Shown: one piece after another, positions 52,305-61,174 of the stretch | Layout of the letters: every line of letters begins with the position of its first letter | How positions within the stretch are numbered: position 1 is the stretch's first letter | Assembly (NCBI GenBank): GCA_964427415.1 | Contig: CAYRUH010000002.1 | Location: 173,435-237,434, forward strand | Origin: Lentisalinibacter sp964427415 | GTDB taxonomy: Bacteria; Pseudomonadota; Gammaproteobacteria; Steroidobacterales; Woeseiaceae | DNA: 64,000 nucleotides | Reading direction: 5' to 3' | The notes under the pieces: generated by a model | Databases searched by the model: none | What the model saw: only the letters and a program-made list of their open reading frames with translations | What the model was told of the DNA's origin: nothing | Program-made: the position numbers and the translations under genes

Positions 52305-53107
52305 TTTCGAGGCGCGATCATATCTGCCGGGTGTTCCGATTCGATTGAGCGCAGGCGAAATCGTCTCGCCTCGGGGTCAAAGCGAACATCTGCTGTGTCG
52401 AAAGCCTGCGCGATCGCACCGTTCTCGACAAGGTCTGACGGAGTGCCTGCGATGAGGCGTCCGGTATCGACGATCCAGAGCTCGCGCGCAAGCTCGAGGC
52501 TGAGCTCAAGGTCATGGCTCGAAAGCAGGACGATGGCGCCACTCACCTCGGCGTATTGGCGCAGAAGGGCCATGATTTCAACACGGCCGGGCAGGTCCAA
52601 AAAGGCGGTGATCTCGTCCAGCACCAGAAGGCGGGCCGACTGGGCGAGCGCTCGCGCGATCATCACACGCTGGCGTTCACCGTCTGAGAGGCTGTCAAAG
52701 GTTTTGGCGGCAAACTGGCTGGCACCTGCCTGCGCCATGGCACTTGTGATCGCATCATAATCTCGCGACGAAAGCCTGCCGCGCCAGTCGGTGTATGGCT
52801 GCCGACCGAGTTCGACCACATCGCTGGCAAGGAGGCCGGGAGACGAGACCCGTTCGGTTGTAACGACGGCTATGGCGCGGGCACGCTCACGCGGGCTGAG
52901 TTCCGAGATGTCTGAATTTTCGAGGATGGCCTGTCCGGAAAGCGCGGACTGTAGGCCGCTGATGGTGCGCATAAGCGTGGACTTACCGGCCCCATTGCGG
53001 CCGATGACGCAGACGAAGGCACCGGCAGAAAGACTCAGGGACACCGCGCCGACCACTTCGCCGCGAAGGCCGCGATAGCCTGCCGTGAGGGCGTTGAGGG
53101 TCAGCAT
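52301..53107 (-). CDS. ABC transporter ATP-binding protein, FecE/BtuD type
   Basis: 268 aa from the ATG at 53107 (overlapping the permease stop). Walker A GRNGAGKST at residues 36-44, signature LSDGERQRVMIARAL near 143, Walker B RLLVLDEITAFLD near 163, then the switch histidine in LLSSHDLELSLE. Drives uptake of an iron chelate or cobalamin through the FecCD permease encoded just upstream. The open frame upstream of 53107 is a shadow of the permease gene. Confidence 0.92.
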   Translation of the reverse strand: MLTLNALTAGYRGLRGEVVGAVSLSLSAGAFVCVIGRNGAGKSTLMRTISGLQSALSGQAILENSDISELSPRERARAIAVVTTERVSSPGLLASDVVELGRQPYTDWRGRLSSRDYDAITSAMAQAGASQFAAKTFDSLSDGERQRVMIARALAQSARLLVLDEITAFLDLPGRVEIMALLRQYAEVSGAIVLLSSHDLELSLELARELWIVDTGRLIAGTPSDLVENGAIAQAFDTADVRFDPEARRFRLRSIESEHPADMIAPRK

Positions 53108-54174
53108 CAGGCGCTGCCCTTGAGAGAGGAGCTGTAGAGAAGGAGCATGATGACGACCGGTGCGCCGACGAGGGCGAGTATGGCGTTCAGGTGGAGGAAA
53201 TGTTGTTCCCAGGGAAGATGCACCACCGCGTCGGCACTGACGGCGAGCAGCGCACCGCTCAGCGCCGCCAGCGGGATGAGGGGCAGGATCTTCGATGTTC
53301 TGGCAATGGCTCGCGCAAAGTGCGGCACGATCAGACCGATAAAAGTCACCGGCCCGCAAAAGGCCGTGACGGGCGCCACGAGAAGCACGACCGCGCCGAG
53401 TACGAGCCAGCGCAGGCGGCGGACATCGACACCGAGGCTGCGGGCATAGCTCTCGCCTAAAAGGAGCGAACTCAGTCCCTTGGCGCTCGCCACCGCAACA
53501 AGCAGGCCAATCGCAATCGGCATGATCATGAAACCCACATCGGCGAAGTCAGAGGACGCGAAGGTGCCGTCATTCCATCCGGAATAGACCCGTCCGCCCA
53601 CCCGGTTAGCGAAGTGGATGATGATGCTAACCAGCCCCTGCACCGTGAAGCCCAGCATCAGGCCGACAACGAGGAGGGTGATATTGCCAACCCGCCGGGA
53701 CAAGGCCGCCATAGCTGCAGCAAAGACGGCAACGCCGATTAGAGCGCCGGTAGTCAGGCCGATGCCTTGAAAAGCGGTGAGAAAACTAATGGCCGCAGGT
53801 CCGGCGAAAGCGGCGGCGGTCACGATCATGGCGACACCGAGCTGCCCGCCGGCCAGCAGTCCGAGCGACCAGGCATCCGCCATGGGGTTGCGAAACAGGG
53901 CCTGCATCAGCACGCCCGAAATACCGAGCGCAGCCCCGGCGATTAGGCCGGTGATGACCCGCGGCAGGCGGATGTCACGCACGATCTGACCCGCAACGGG
54001 GTCGGTTTCAGGCAGAAACAAGCCTGCAAACAAGCGTTCAGGGCTGAGCGAAATCTGTCCGTAAGAAAGCGTGAAGAGGCTCATGCCAAACAGAGCGAAT
54101 GCAAAGAGGCTGAGGGTCAGAAGCTCACGGCCTCGACGGCTTGCCGGGCCTGCCTGCGCCGACGCATCTGTCAT
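53107..54174 (-). CDS. FecCD family iron-chelate ABC transporter permease
   Basis: 355 aa, about ten membrane helices. Characteristic segments RLPRVITGLIAGAALGISGV near residue 68, ALFRNPMADAWSLGLLAGG near 90, and FCGPVTFIGLIVPHFARAIA near 268, the contact with the ATPase. It overlaps the binding-protein gene by four bases and the ATPase gene by three. Base composition is lower in GC than the backbone. Confidence 0.94.
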   Translation of the reverse strand: MTDASAQAGPASRRGRELLTLSLFAFALFGMSLFTLSYGQISLSPERLFAGLFLPETDPVAGQIVRDIRLPRVITGLIAGAALGISGVLMQALFRNPMADAWSLGLLAGGQLGVAMIVTAAAFAGPAAISFLTAFQGIGLTTGALIGVAVFAAAMAALSRRVGNITLLVVGLMLGFTVQGLVSIIIHFANRVGGRVYSGWNDGTFASSDFADVGFMIMPIAIGLLVAVASAKGLSSLLLGESYARSLGVDVRRLRWLVLGAVVLLVAPVTAFCGPVTFIGLIVPHFARAIARTSKILPLIPLAALSGALLAVSADAVVHLPWEQHFLHLNAILALVGAPVVIMLLLYSSSLKGSA

Positions 54175-55370
54175 GGTCGTGGCGTCCTTGTGTCGGGCTG
54201 GATATAGGTGAAGCTGGCCGGGGCAAGGTCTGGGAAGAGCATGCCGATTGTGTCAGCCAGTAGGATGTCAGGCCGAATCAGCCCCGTCTCATAGATGTCG
54301 AAAGCGTCAGCTTCCGGTTTCAAAGCTCCATCAGACGCAAACAGGCAGCCCTCGCGCCATGCCCTGAACTTCTCCAGATAACTCGTGTCCTCGAAGGGCG
54401 CTGAATGGCTGTCTCTTATAATCCAGCAATCGACTTCGCGGGCCCTGTCGAGCAGCCTTTCCGAACTCATTCGCATGAAGTCATCAAGGCGCATGTCATC
54501 ATCCAGTGCCAGCGGATTAACACCGCCGGCATCCTGCAAAAGCTGGTTCTGCGCATTGCGCACGGTCACCATCCATCGCCCGCTCCCGCCATACCACGCA
54601 CTTAGCACCGGCCTTGGCTCACGGTCGGTCACACTGTCACGTAGCCGGGCGACATTCGCTTCGACCCCTTCGGCAAAGGCTTCGGCCTCGGTCTCTCTGC
54701 CAGTGAACAGCCCCACGAGTCGGACATAGTCGACAGGGGCCATATAATCGGGCTCCACCTCAACGAAAACCGGCACGACGGGCACGCCGAGGGATTTGAT
54801 CCGCTCATAAAATTCAGCGTGACCGAGATCGCCCAAGACCATAAAGAGAACGTCCGGCTGGCTACCAATCAGCGTGTCGATAGAGGGCGGGGCGTGCCAA
54901 CCATAGCCGATCTGGGCGATCTCGCCCGAGCGAGCGCGCGCGCGGATCGCATCGTTGTAGCTCTTGACCCCGCCAACAGCCACAAGCCGGTCGTCAATGC
55001 CGAGTGCGCTGAGCATGGCTTCGAGATAGCCGTAATTGACCGCAATCCGCTCGACGGGCGTGCGAACCAAAACGGCGCCTTCGAGGTCTCCAGTGAGCTG
55101 CGGTGGATCGACCTCCCTCGGCACGATGACAACGCGAGCGCTCTGGTCGGCGCCCTTTGCATCTCCGCCCCAGCTCACCACAGGGGCGCTGAGGTCGAGG
55201 ATGTGGTAATCATCGCGAGCGTAAAGCTTGAACGTCTCCGCGTATGCCATTTCCACGCGGTCGGCGCCGCGAGGAGGACCTTCAGCCAGGGCGGCTTCGT
55301 TACCGCCGGTCTCTGCGCCGCAGGCCGCCAGCAACGCTCCGGTACACATGAGCAACAACGCGCGCAACAC
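54171..55370 (-). CDS. Iron-chelate ABC transporter substrate-binding lipoprotein
   Basis: 399 aa from the GTG at 55370, two bases past the receptor stop; a TTG at 55385 is the alternative. Lipobox LLAAC at residues 13-17. PF01497-like bilobal fold: RIAVNYGYLEAMLSALGIDD and DVLFMVLGDLGHAEFYERIK, with a C-terminal RPDILLADTIGMLFPDL. Delivers a siderophore or related chelate to the FecCD permease. The ligand cannot be read from sequence; cobalamin or haem are alternatives. Confidence 0.87.
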   Translation of the reverse strand: MLRALLLMCTGALLAACGAETGGNEAALAEGPPRGADRVEMAYAETFKLYARDDYHILDLSAPVVSWGGDAKGADQSARVVIVPREVDPPQLTGDLEGAVLVRTPVERIAVNYGYLEAMLSALGIDDRLVAVGGVKSYNDAIRARARSGEIAQIGYGWHAPPSIDTLIGSQPDVLFMVLGDLGHAEFYERIKSLGVPVVPVFVEVEPDYMAPVDYVRLVGLFTGRETEAEAFAEGVEANVARLRDSVTDREPRPVLSAWYGGSGRWMVTVRNAQNQLLQDAGGVNPLALDDDMRLDDFMRMSSERLLDRAREVDCWIIRDSHSAPFEDTSYLEKFRAWREGCLFASDGALKPEADAFDIYETGLIRPDILLADTIGMLFPDLAPASFTYIQPDTRTPRP

Positions 55371-55372
55371 GA

Positions 55373-57574
55373 CTAGAACCTCCAATTCACGGCAAGGCGC
55401 ACCTGTCGCGGTGTGCCGGGCATAGCATAGGTCGGGGAATTGCGGTTGCCGAAATAGGAGTAATAGGTCTCCTCGAACAGATTGGTCACCGTGAAATCGA
55501 TGCTAATCCCGTCAAGCTGAGGCGGTGCAATCTGCGCAGCAAGCGTCACCAGCGAGTAGCCGCCGTCGGATAAGGCATTGTCCACGGTGTAGAAATAGTC
55601 ATCATAGTATTCGAGGATGCCACGCACGGACAGCCAGTCGGTGACTTCCTGATCGACCTGCAGATAGAGAATGTGCTCTGGCACACCGACGGGTGTATTA
55701 CCGGAGAAATCCAGCGGACCAGAGAAGGTGCTGATCGTCAGCTCTTCCCATTCCGGGTCGAGATAGGTGTAGTTCAATTTCACAGTCGTCGTGTTGGTTG
55801 GTGTTGCGACCAGAGACAGCTCCAGGCCCTGGCTTGTGTAGAGGTCGCCGAACGTGACCAGATTTCCGGGCTGGGAGAAGTCGTTTTCAGCGGCCGGGTT
55901 GTTGACGATCTGACGGCGGTCTTTCTGCTCACTGTAGAAAACGATGGCCTCTGCCCGCAGGGTGTCATTGAGGAAGCGGCCTTTGACGCCGACCTCGATA
56001 CTGTCGATCGTCGTCGGGCGGGTCTCCGGACGTGCAAACTGGACGGGGTCCCACTCGAAGGTCGCCCCAAAATTGGAATTGAAGCCGCGACCGTAGGCAG
56101 CATAGACCTGTCCCCAGTCAGTGAGATAGGAAAGAGTCGCCTTGGGCGAGAAGGCGTCGGCGCTGCCCGATTGCGGTCCTCCCTGGGAGATACCGTCGAC
56201 CGGAAAGAAGACTGCATCCCGGCTAAAATCATCATACCGGAGGCCAAGCGTCAGTCGCAGCCGATCCGACAGCGTGATCTCGTCCTGCACGAATGCGCCC
56301 CAGAACGTGTTTTCAAACTCACTGTCGGAAAGCAGCTCGTCGCGCACGAAACACGGATTGTTTTCATTAAGTACGGCGCCCGACGCGAAGTCGACTTCCA
56401 CCAGATAGAAAGTGAAGCCGCAGTCGAAAGTGAAGCCGTTCTGGCCGCTCCAGAAGTTCTGTATGTCGCTGTTGGACTGTTCTCCGGTCACGCCGAATAC
56501 GATGTCGTGTCGATCTGAAGTCCAGCGGCCGGTCGCCTCACCATAGGCCACTTCCTGGCTTGTCGGCCCGAAAAAACCGTTATAGCCCACGATGCCCGCG
56601 TCCAGGTTGCGCCCGAACGGGTCGAAGAAATTCAGGGCAGGCTCCGCCGCGATGTCCCGGTAGGAGCCGCGCACTGTGAAGGACAGCGCGTCGTTCACGC
56701 GGTGGTCGACTGCCACGGCGGTGAAGAGGTTCTCGATCTGCCGGTTAGGCGATCCAAACCCGATAAAGCCTTCATCCCCTCCGATGAATGGAAGGATGTC
56801 ACCATTTGCGCCAAGCGGGCGGCCATTGGGCAGTTCGACATCGCGGTCGTTGTAGTTTACATAGCCAGACAGTGTGGTCTGCGCGGTGAAGTTCACGCTC
56901 GCCTTGGCGAAAATATTGAACACTTCACGATTGGCCTGTTCGCGCCAGCCGCCATAATCCTCGTAGGACCCGGCCAGAAGCAGGCTGCCACGATCGCCAA
57001 AAACGCGTTCCATTGCGAGGTCGGCGCGCTTGAAATCGTCACTGCCGACTGTCGCTTGCGCGCTGACAGCATTGCTGTCTGGCGAGCGGGTGATGTAGTT
57101 GGTTGCGCCGTAAAGTGCACCGCGCCCATAAAGCGCGGAAACCGGCCCTTTCACGATCTCGATTTGATCGACCGCGTCATAGGGGATCTGGTTGAGCTGA
57201 AGTTCTTCGAACAGGCCAATAAAGGGGATGCCATCGATCAGGCTGATCGTACCTTCGGTGCCCGTCGATCCTCGGAAGGAAACGAACGGGAAGGCGTCGC
57301 CGTCGCCCTCGCCGCGGCGGAAGAAGACGCCGGTGACACCGCGATACTCATCTGTGCCGACGGTGAAACCATTACGGCGAAGCTCCGCAATGTCCTGCAC
57401 CGCAATTGAGGCTGGCACTTCGATCAGCGTCTGTTCTGTTCGTGTAGCCGTGACGACGATGGTCTCCAGCTGCCCAGACGTGTCCTCAGCTTGCTGCGCG
57501 AGTGCAGAGCCACCCAGCAGGGTGAACACGGTCGCGCAGAGGGCACGACGTTTTAGAGAGGTTTTGTTTGTCAT
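55373..57574 (-). CDS. TonB-dependent receptor (uptake operon, second receptor)
   Basis: 733 aa outer-membrane receptor. Signal peptide ending GGSALAQ (about residue 26); TonB box LETIVVTATRTEQ near residues 36-48; plug domain with SFRGSTGTEGTISLIDGIPF and VKGPVSALYGRGALYGATNY; a beta-barrel ending in aromatic RLAVNWRF, as required for BAM recognition. It would be energised by the chromosomal TonB operon. Starts 20 bp after the first receptor and is tightly followed by the binding protein. Codon use and moderate GC suggest alphaproteobacterial-like origin, which is inference. Confidence 0.93.
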   Translation of the reverse strand: MTNKTSLKRRALCATVFTLLGGSALAQQAEDTSGQLETIVVTATRTEQTLIEVPASIAVQDIAELRRNGFTVGTDEYRGVTGVFFRRGEGDGDAFPFVSFRGSTGTEGTISLIDGIPFIGLFEELQLNQIPYDAVDQIEIVKGPVSALYGRGALYGATNYITRSPDSNAVSAQATVGSDDFKRADLAMERVFGDRGSLLLAGSYEDYGGWREQANREVFNIFAKASVNFTAQTTLSGYVNYNDRDVELPNGRPLGANGDILPFIGGDEGFIGFGSPNRQIENLFTAVAVDHRVNDALSFTVRGSYRDIAAEPALNFFDPFGRNLDAGIVGYNGFFGPTSQEVAYGEATGRWTSDRHDIVFGVTGEQSNSDIQNFWSGQNGFTFDCGFTFYLVEVDFASGAVLNENNPCFVRDELLSDSEFENTFWGAFVQDEITLSDRLRLTLGLRYDDFSRDAVFFPVDGISQGGPQSGSADAFSPKATLSYLTDWGQVYAAYGRGFNSNFGATFEWDPVQFARPETRPTTIDSIEVGVKGRFLNDTLRAEAIVFYSEQKDRRQIVNNPAAENDFSQPGNLVTFGDLYTSQGLELSLVATPTNTTTVKLNYTYLDPEWEELTISTFSGPLDFSGNTPVGVPEHILYLQVDQEVTDWLSVRGILEYYDDYFYTVDNALSDGGYSLVTLAAQIAPPQLDGISIDFTVTNLFEETYYSYFGNRNSPTYAMPGTPRQVRLAVNWRF

Positions 57575-57593
57575 GGAACGTGTATCCTTGAGG

Positions 57594-59711
57594 TTAGAAT
57601 TGGTTAGAGAGAGTGAGCTTGATGAAGGCCCCGCGCGTACGATCGATCACCTCACTGCCGGCGAAGGCGCCGCCGCGATCGGGCGTGAAGAACAGGCGTT
57701 CGCGCGGAAAATCCTGGCCACCGATATTTCGGACTTCGATTCGGGATTTGACGCCGAAGAAGCGCGTGGTCTCGACGAATGCGGTCCAGCGGGTTTCGCG
57801 GGATTCGAAAACGGCCTCGTCGACAAAAAAATTCTCGATGTCTGTTGGCGGCTCGTAGCGCAAACCCCAGGCGAATTGCAGCTCTGGCAAATCCTGGCGG
57901 AAATTCACATCGATCACCGGGCTTGCAAAACCGTTGACGTTCCTTATACGGCCCGTCAGCGGATCGTCGAACGACGACTCCCTGAGAGCGATGTCGGCTT
58001 CGATGAGCCCGCCCGGAATGAGCAAGCCGAGCGGCAGGCTCAGATCCGCATCCAGTCCCCAAAACTGAGCCGACCCGGCATTGGCGACGCCGAAAGCGCC
58101 TGACGGCAGCACCACCTGCTCGAGGACATCATCCCGCCACTCGTGGAAAACCTCGAGATTGAGCGCTGTGCCGGAGGGCGCGCGGTAGTCGACGGTGAAG
58201 CCTGCGCGAGTCGTTTGATCCGGACCGAGATCAGGATTTCCGCCGAGAAACCGGTCGTCTTCGGCATTGGCGGAGGCAGCGAAGTCGTTGAAGTCGAGCT
58301 GGTTCACGGTTCGGCGAATTACCGTGCGCAGTTGGATCTCGTCTGACAGCTGATAGTTGACAGCGAACGAGGGCTTGAGGAACGTGAAGCGGCTTTCGCC
58401 GTCGGCGTCGCCGCTTACCGTGATCTGAGACGTCTCAACCGCGAGCCCAGCCTGCAGCGTCCATTTTGGCGCCGTGACCCAAATCAGATTTACAAACGCC
58501 TCGCTGCGGGTTTCCTCGACCGTGACGTCGGAGGCGGGCAGGTCAATCGGACGTACGCCACTGGCATCTTCGACCTCAAGAGCGATTTGCGAATCGAGCC
58601 GGTTAAAGACGATCTCGCCCCCGAATTCCGGGCGAAGCTTGCCGTCGACGCGCCCGAGGGTGGCGCGCGCGAGAAGCTCGATCGGTACCCGCTCTGCGCT
58701 GAAGCGGTTGATCGAGACCGTCTCGCCGACCGGTACCTCGACGACATTGTTCGAGCTTTGAGTGATGTCGCGAACCGAACCGAGGCCGAGCAACTTCAGG
58801 GACCAGTCGTCGGCGACGGTGCGCGTCCAGTCAGCGCTGAATTCCCCTGCCCAGAACTCGGAATCGAAGCGGATGTCGGTGCGCCGATCCGGATTGCCGA
58901 TTGGCTGGCGCATGAGAAATCCGTCCCGGCCTGTTTCTTGATAGAACTTGCTATTCCCAAACCGACCGTTGAGGGTCAGTGTGCCGCCGCCCGTGGGCCG
59001 CTTCGCCTCGGTCGCGATGAAGGCGTCTTGCAAGGTCGATGGCAAAGTCTCTGCTTCGAAAATCAAGAGCGCACCGTCGGCATCGAACCGCTGTCGGTCG
59101 AAATCGGTGAAGACGAACTGCTCCCAGAACGCATTGAGCCTTGTCGTTGTGCTCCACGCGCCCAAAGGTGCGGTCACCGACACTTCTCCACGGGGGTAGA
59201 TCAGCCCCTCGGCATTGCGTTCGAGTTCTGCCGACCATGTGCCCGCAGCGGTCTGCGGCTTTCGTATCACATTGGCGACGATCCCCTGGCCGGCCGTCTC
59301 ACCAGCGCGCTGAGCACCGCGTTTGATCTCGATCCGCTCGACGCTGTCGGCGGGGATACGGCGCAGGAAATCGTCAAGCCCGCCCGATTTGACAGATGGC
59401 CGCTCCCCATCGATCAGCACATTACCGGCGCCGCCGCCAAAACCGCGCAGGCTCGCACCTTCCTGGAGGGTAAATCCGGGCGCACGTGCCAGAAGATCGA
59501 GCGCAGTTTGCGGAAAGAAACGGTCGAAGAAGGCTCGCTTGTAGGTCTCCGTCTGCGCGGTCTCAGTGCTCGACTTGGACGGCGCGCCTTGAGCAACGGC
59601 CGAATTCGGCGTGACGACGCTGAATGCGATGCTGGCGCAAACAAAAATCCAAGTACTGACTCGGCGTCTAATCAATGCAAAACCAGCTTTGAAAACGCTA
59701 TAACATAACAT
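57594..59711 (-). CDS. TonB-dependent receptor plug/beta-barrel protein (first receptor)
   Basis: 705 aa as drawn from the ATG at 59711; a TTG at 59675 would give a more conventional signal peptide (IRRRVSTWIFVCASIAFSVV). Plug domain with ALDLLARAPGFTLQEGASLR, NVLIDGERPSVKSGG and IPADSVERIEIKRGAQRAGE; barrel ending GAFIKLTLSNQF with terminal Phe. It lacks an obvious TonB box. A -35-like TTGACC (59736-59741) lies upstream, but the paired -10 would overlap the ATG, which favours the later start. Probably the first gene of the uptake operon. Confidence 0.88.
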   Translation of the reverse strand: MLCYSVFKAGFALIRRRVSTWIFVCASIAFSVVTPNSAVAQGAPSKSSTETAQTETYKRAFFDRFFPQTALDLLARAPGFTLQEGASLRGFGGGAGNVLIDGERPSVKSGGLDDFLRRIPADSVERIEIKRGAQRAGETAGQGIVANVIRKPQTAAGTWSAELERNAEGLIYPRGEVSVTAPLGAWSTTTRLNAFWEQFVFTDFDRQRFDADGALLIFEAETLPSTLQDAFIATEAKRPTGGGTLTLNGRFGNSKFYQETGRDGFLMRQPIGNPDRRTDIRFDSEFWAGEFSADWTRTVADDWSLKLLGLGSVRDITQSSNNVVEVPVGETVSINRFSAERVPIELLARATLGRVDGKLRPEFGGEIVFNRLDSQIALEVEDASGVRPIDLPASDVTVEETRSEAFVNLIWVTAPKWTLQAGLAVETSQITVSGDADGESRFTFLKPSFAVNYQLSDEIQLRTVIRRTVNQLDFNDFAASANAEDDRFLGGNPDLGPDQTTRAGFTVDYRAPSGTALNLEVFHEWRDDVLEQVVLPSGAFGVANAGSAQFWGLDADLSLPLGLLIPGGLIEADIALRESSFDDPLTGRIRNVNGFASPVIDVNFRQDLPELQFAWGLRYEPPTDIENFFVDEAVFESRETRWTAFVETTRFFGVKSRIEVRNIGGQDFPRERLFFTPDRGGAFAGSEVIDRTRGAFIKLTLSNQF

Positions 59712-60240
59712 TATTTACCCTGCCCATAGTGGATTGGTCAAGAGAGCGTGGCCAAGTCTCAGGGTCTGACTCAAACTTTCATAGCGCACTCTGCTCGCCT
59801 TGCGACGTGGCGTGAGAGGCGGCGGATGGATGCGATCAGGATGCAGGTTTCGGATGAGGTGAGGGGGCAGTCCTTCGACAGGCGGCCGCACCTTCCTATC
59901 CAGGCGCGGGTGCGTTCGGCCATGCAGCGACTTGCGTTGACAAGGAAACTTTGACAACGACAACGCAATCGGGATGCGCTCCTGCGCCTGTGTGTGTGAG
60001 CAGCTTGAACTTCGACATGTCGCGTGGCATTGCGAGTCTCAGGCCCTCGCCAGCCATCGCTGAACGAACGATGCGTGTGGAAGCTCATTTGGCCGGACAT
60101 GCTGCCAGCAGGTTAAAGGAGGCCCATGTCACCGCGCGTTGCGGGTAGTGAGGCGGGCAGCGCGATATTCCGCGCCAGTTTTCGTGGTGCTTTGGAACGA
60201 TTTGGTTTTTGCCCCGTCTTCTTTGGACGGCGATTAACAG
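59712..60240. other. Intergenic region between receptor operon and repeat A
   Basis: About 530 bp without a gene I can support. A plus-strand frame at 59748-59954 contains WRERRRMDAIRMQVSDEVRG, faintly like DUF1127 proteins. TTGACAA occurs twice near 59937-59957. A second open frame at 60126-60344 simply runs into the repeat. Likely a decayed upstream gene plus the receptor promoter. Confidence 0.4.
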
Positions 60241-60344
60241 CAATTTCTGAGCATGGTATTTTTCATGGTGTTACGAATTGGAAGAAAAATAAGTCATTGA
60301 ATATAAAGGGTAAAAAAGGCTTATTGATAATCGAGTGGGAGTGA
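60241..60344 (+). repeat. 104-bp guaA-tail repeat, copy A
   Basis: Begins AATTTCTGAGCATGGTATTT, contains CATGGTATT-TTT-CATGGT, an AT-rich middle and ends TTATTGATAATCGAGTGGGA followed by GTGA. Same length as copy B and in the same orientation as guaA. The last 15 bases equal the guaA 3' end. Interpreted as an att-type junction between island modules. Confidence 0.8.
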
Positions 60345-60364
60345 GTTTTATTTTGTTCTATTTG

Positions 60365-60381
60365 TCGTAGCATAGCTACGA
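60365..60381. promoter_or_regulatory. abiE operator, upstream inverted repeat
   Basis: TCGTAGC-ATA-GCTACGA, a perfect 7-bp palindrome just upstream of the abiE promoter. The related palindrome at 60428-60448 overlaps the start codon. AbiEi antitoxins are known to bind paired inverted repeats. Confidence 0.65.
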
Positions 60382-60400
60382 TTAAATGTAACTTTCAAAG

Positions 60401-60429
60401 TTGACACCCGTTTTTAAAGAGAGTATTAA
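60401..60429 (+). promoter_or_regulatory. Sigma70 promoter of abiEi-abiEii
   Basis: TTGACA (60401-60406), 17 bp, TATTAA (60424-60429). The expected transcription start is at 60436-60437, which is the ATG itself, so the message would be leaderless. Confidence 0.7.
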
Positions 60430-60448
60430 TCGTAGTATGGCTACGATT
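60428..60448. promoter_or_regulatory. abiE operator, downstream inverted repeat over the start codon
   Basis: AATCGTAG-TATGG-CTACGATT. The abiEi ATG (60437) lies in the spacer and the -10 overlaps the left arm, so bound AbiEi would block RNA polymerase directly. Confidence 0.65.
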
Positions 60449-61174
60449 AAAGAAAGTAAACTAAAGAATCTCTACACCCGGTTGAAGGCGGGAGCACCGC
60501 TGACCTCGGAAGATCTGGCTGCGTTGAGTATCTCCGCCGACCTGGCCGTCCACTATGTCCGGGCGGGGTGGCTCACACGCCTCGCGCGCGGTGTGTACTG
60601 CCGCCCGAACGACACGCTGGCCCTGTATCCCAGCCTACTACTGTTGCAACGTAAACTGGATGGTCTGCACGTCGGCGGCAAGTCGGCGCTCGACTGGTAC
60701 GGCTTGCGCCAGTATGTGTCGCAACAGCCGGTATTGCAGCTTTATGGCTGGGTGGCTGGCCACCTGCCGGAGTGGTTTATGGAGCGATTTCCAGCCGAGT
60801 ACCATCGCAAGCGCCTGTTTAACGAACATCCTGAGGCCTTGCTGCATGTTGGCCCGTTCGAGAGGCGTGATGGGGCGCCGCAGGTTTCGTCGCCGGAAAG
60901 GGCGCTGCTGGAGCTATTGAGTGAAGTCGGCGTGCGCCAGCCGCTGCAGGAAGCCCGGGACCTCGTCGAGAGCACCTACAGTCTGCGCGCTGACGTGCTG
61001 AATGAACTGTTGCAGCGTTGCACAAGCGTCAAGACGGTGCGGCTGTGCCTCCAGCTCGGCCGCGAGGGGGCACTGCCGTGGGTCGACAAACTCGACCCGG
61101 ACAAACTGCCGACCGGCAGTGACCGGCCCTGGGTCTCGAAATCGGGCGACGGCCTTCTGGTGCTCAAACCATGA
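60437..61174 (+). CDS. abiEi: AbiEi-type antitoxin/regulator of a type IV toxin-antitoxin system
   Basis: 245 aa. N-terminal winged helix (KLKNLYTRLKAGAPLTSEDL, residues about 7-26, then YVRAGWLTRLARGVYCRPND) and a C-terminal antitoxin domain with LHVGGKSALDWYGLRQYV and PERALLELLSEVGV. It represses its promoter and counters the AbiEii toxin without a direct complex (type IV). The ATG at 60437 is the only sensible start: upstream codons lie within the promoter. Four-base overlap with the toxin gene. GC far below backbone. Confidence 0.9.
   Translation: MATIKESKLKNLYTRLKAGAPLTSEDLAALSISADLAVHYVRAGWLTRLARGVYCRPNDTLALYPSLLLLQRKLDGLHVGGKSALDWYGLRQYVSQQPVLQLYGWVAGHLPEWFMERFPAEYHRKRLFNEHPEALLHVGPFERRDGAPQVSSPERALLELLSEVGVRQPLQEARDLVESTYSLRADVLNELLQRCTSVKTVRLCLQLGREGALPWVDKLDPDKLPTGSDRPWVSKSGDGLLVLKP

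Noticed and set aside
59700..59800. Fur box or cobalamin riboswitch upstream of the receptor operon
   Set aside because: The AT-rich stretch around the start does not fit a 19-bp Fur palindrome by eye, and no B12-box-like conserved segment is visible.
59748..59954. 68-codon plus-strand frame with a WRERRRM segment like DUF1127
   Set aside because: Similarity is confined to a few basic residues, the conserved C-terminal motif is missing and there is no ribosome site.
60126..60344. 72-codon plus-strand frame ending IIEWE
   Set aside because: It exists only because it reads into repeat A; the upstream half has no similarity and copy C of the repeat carries a stop.
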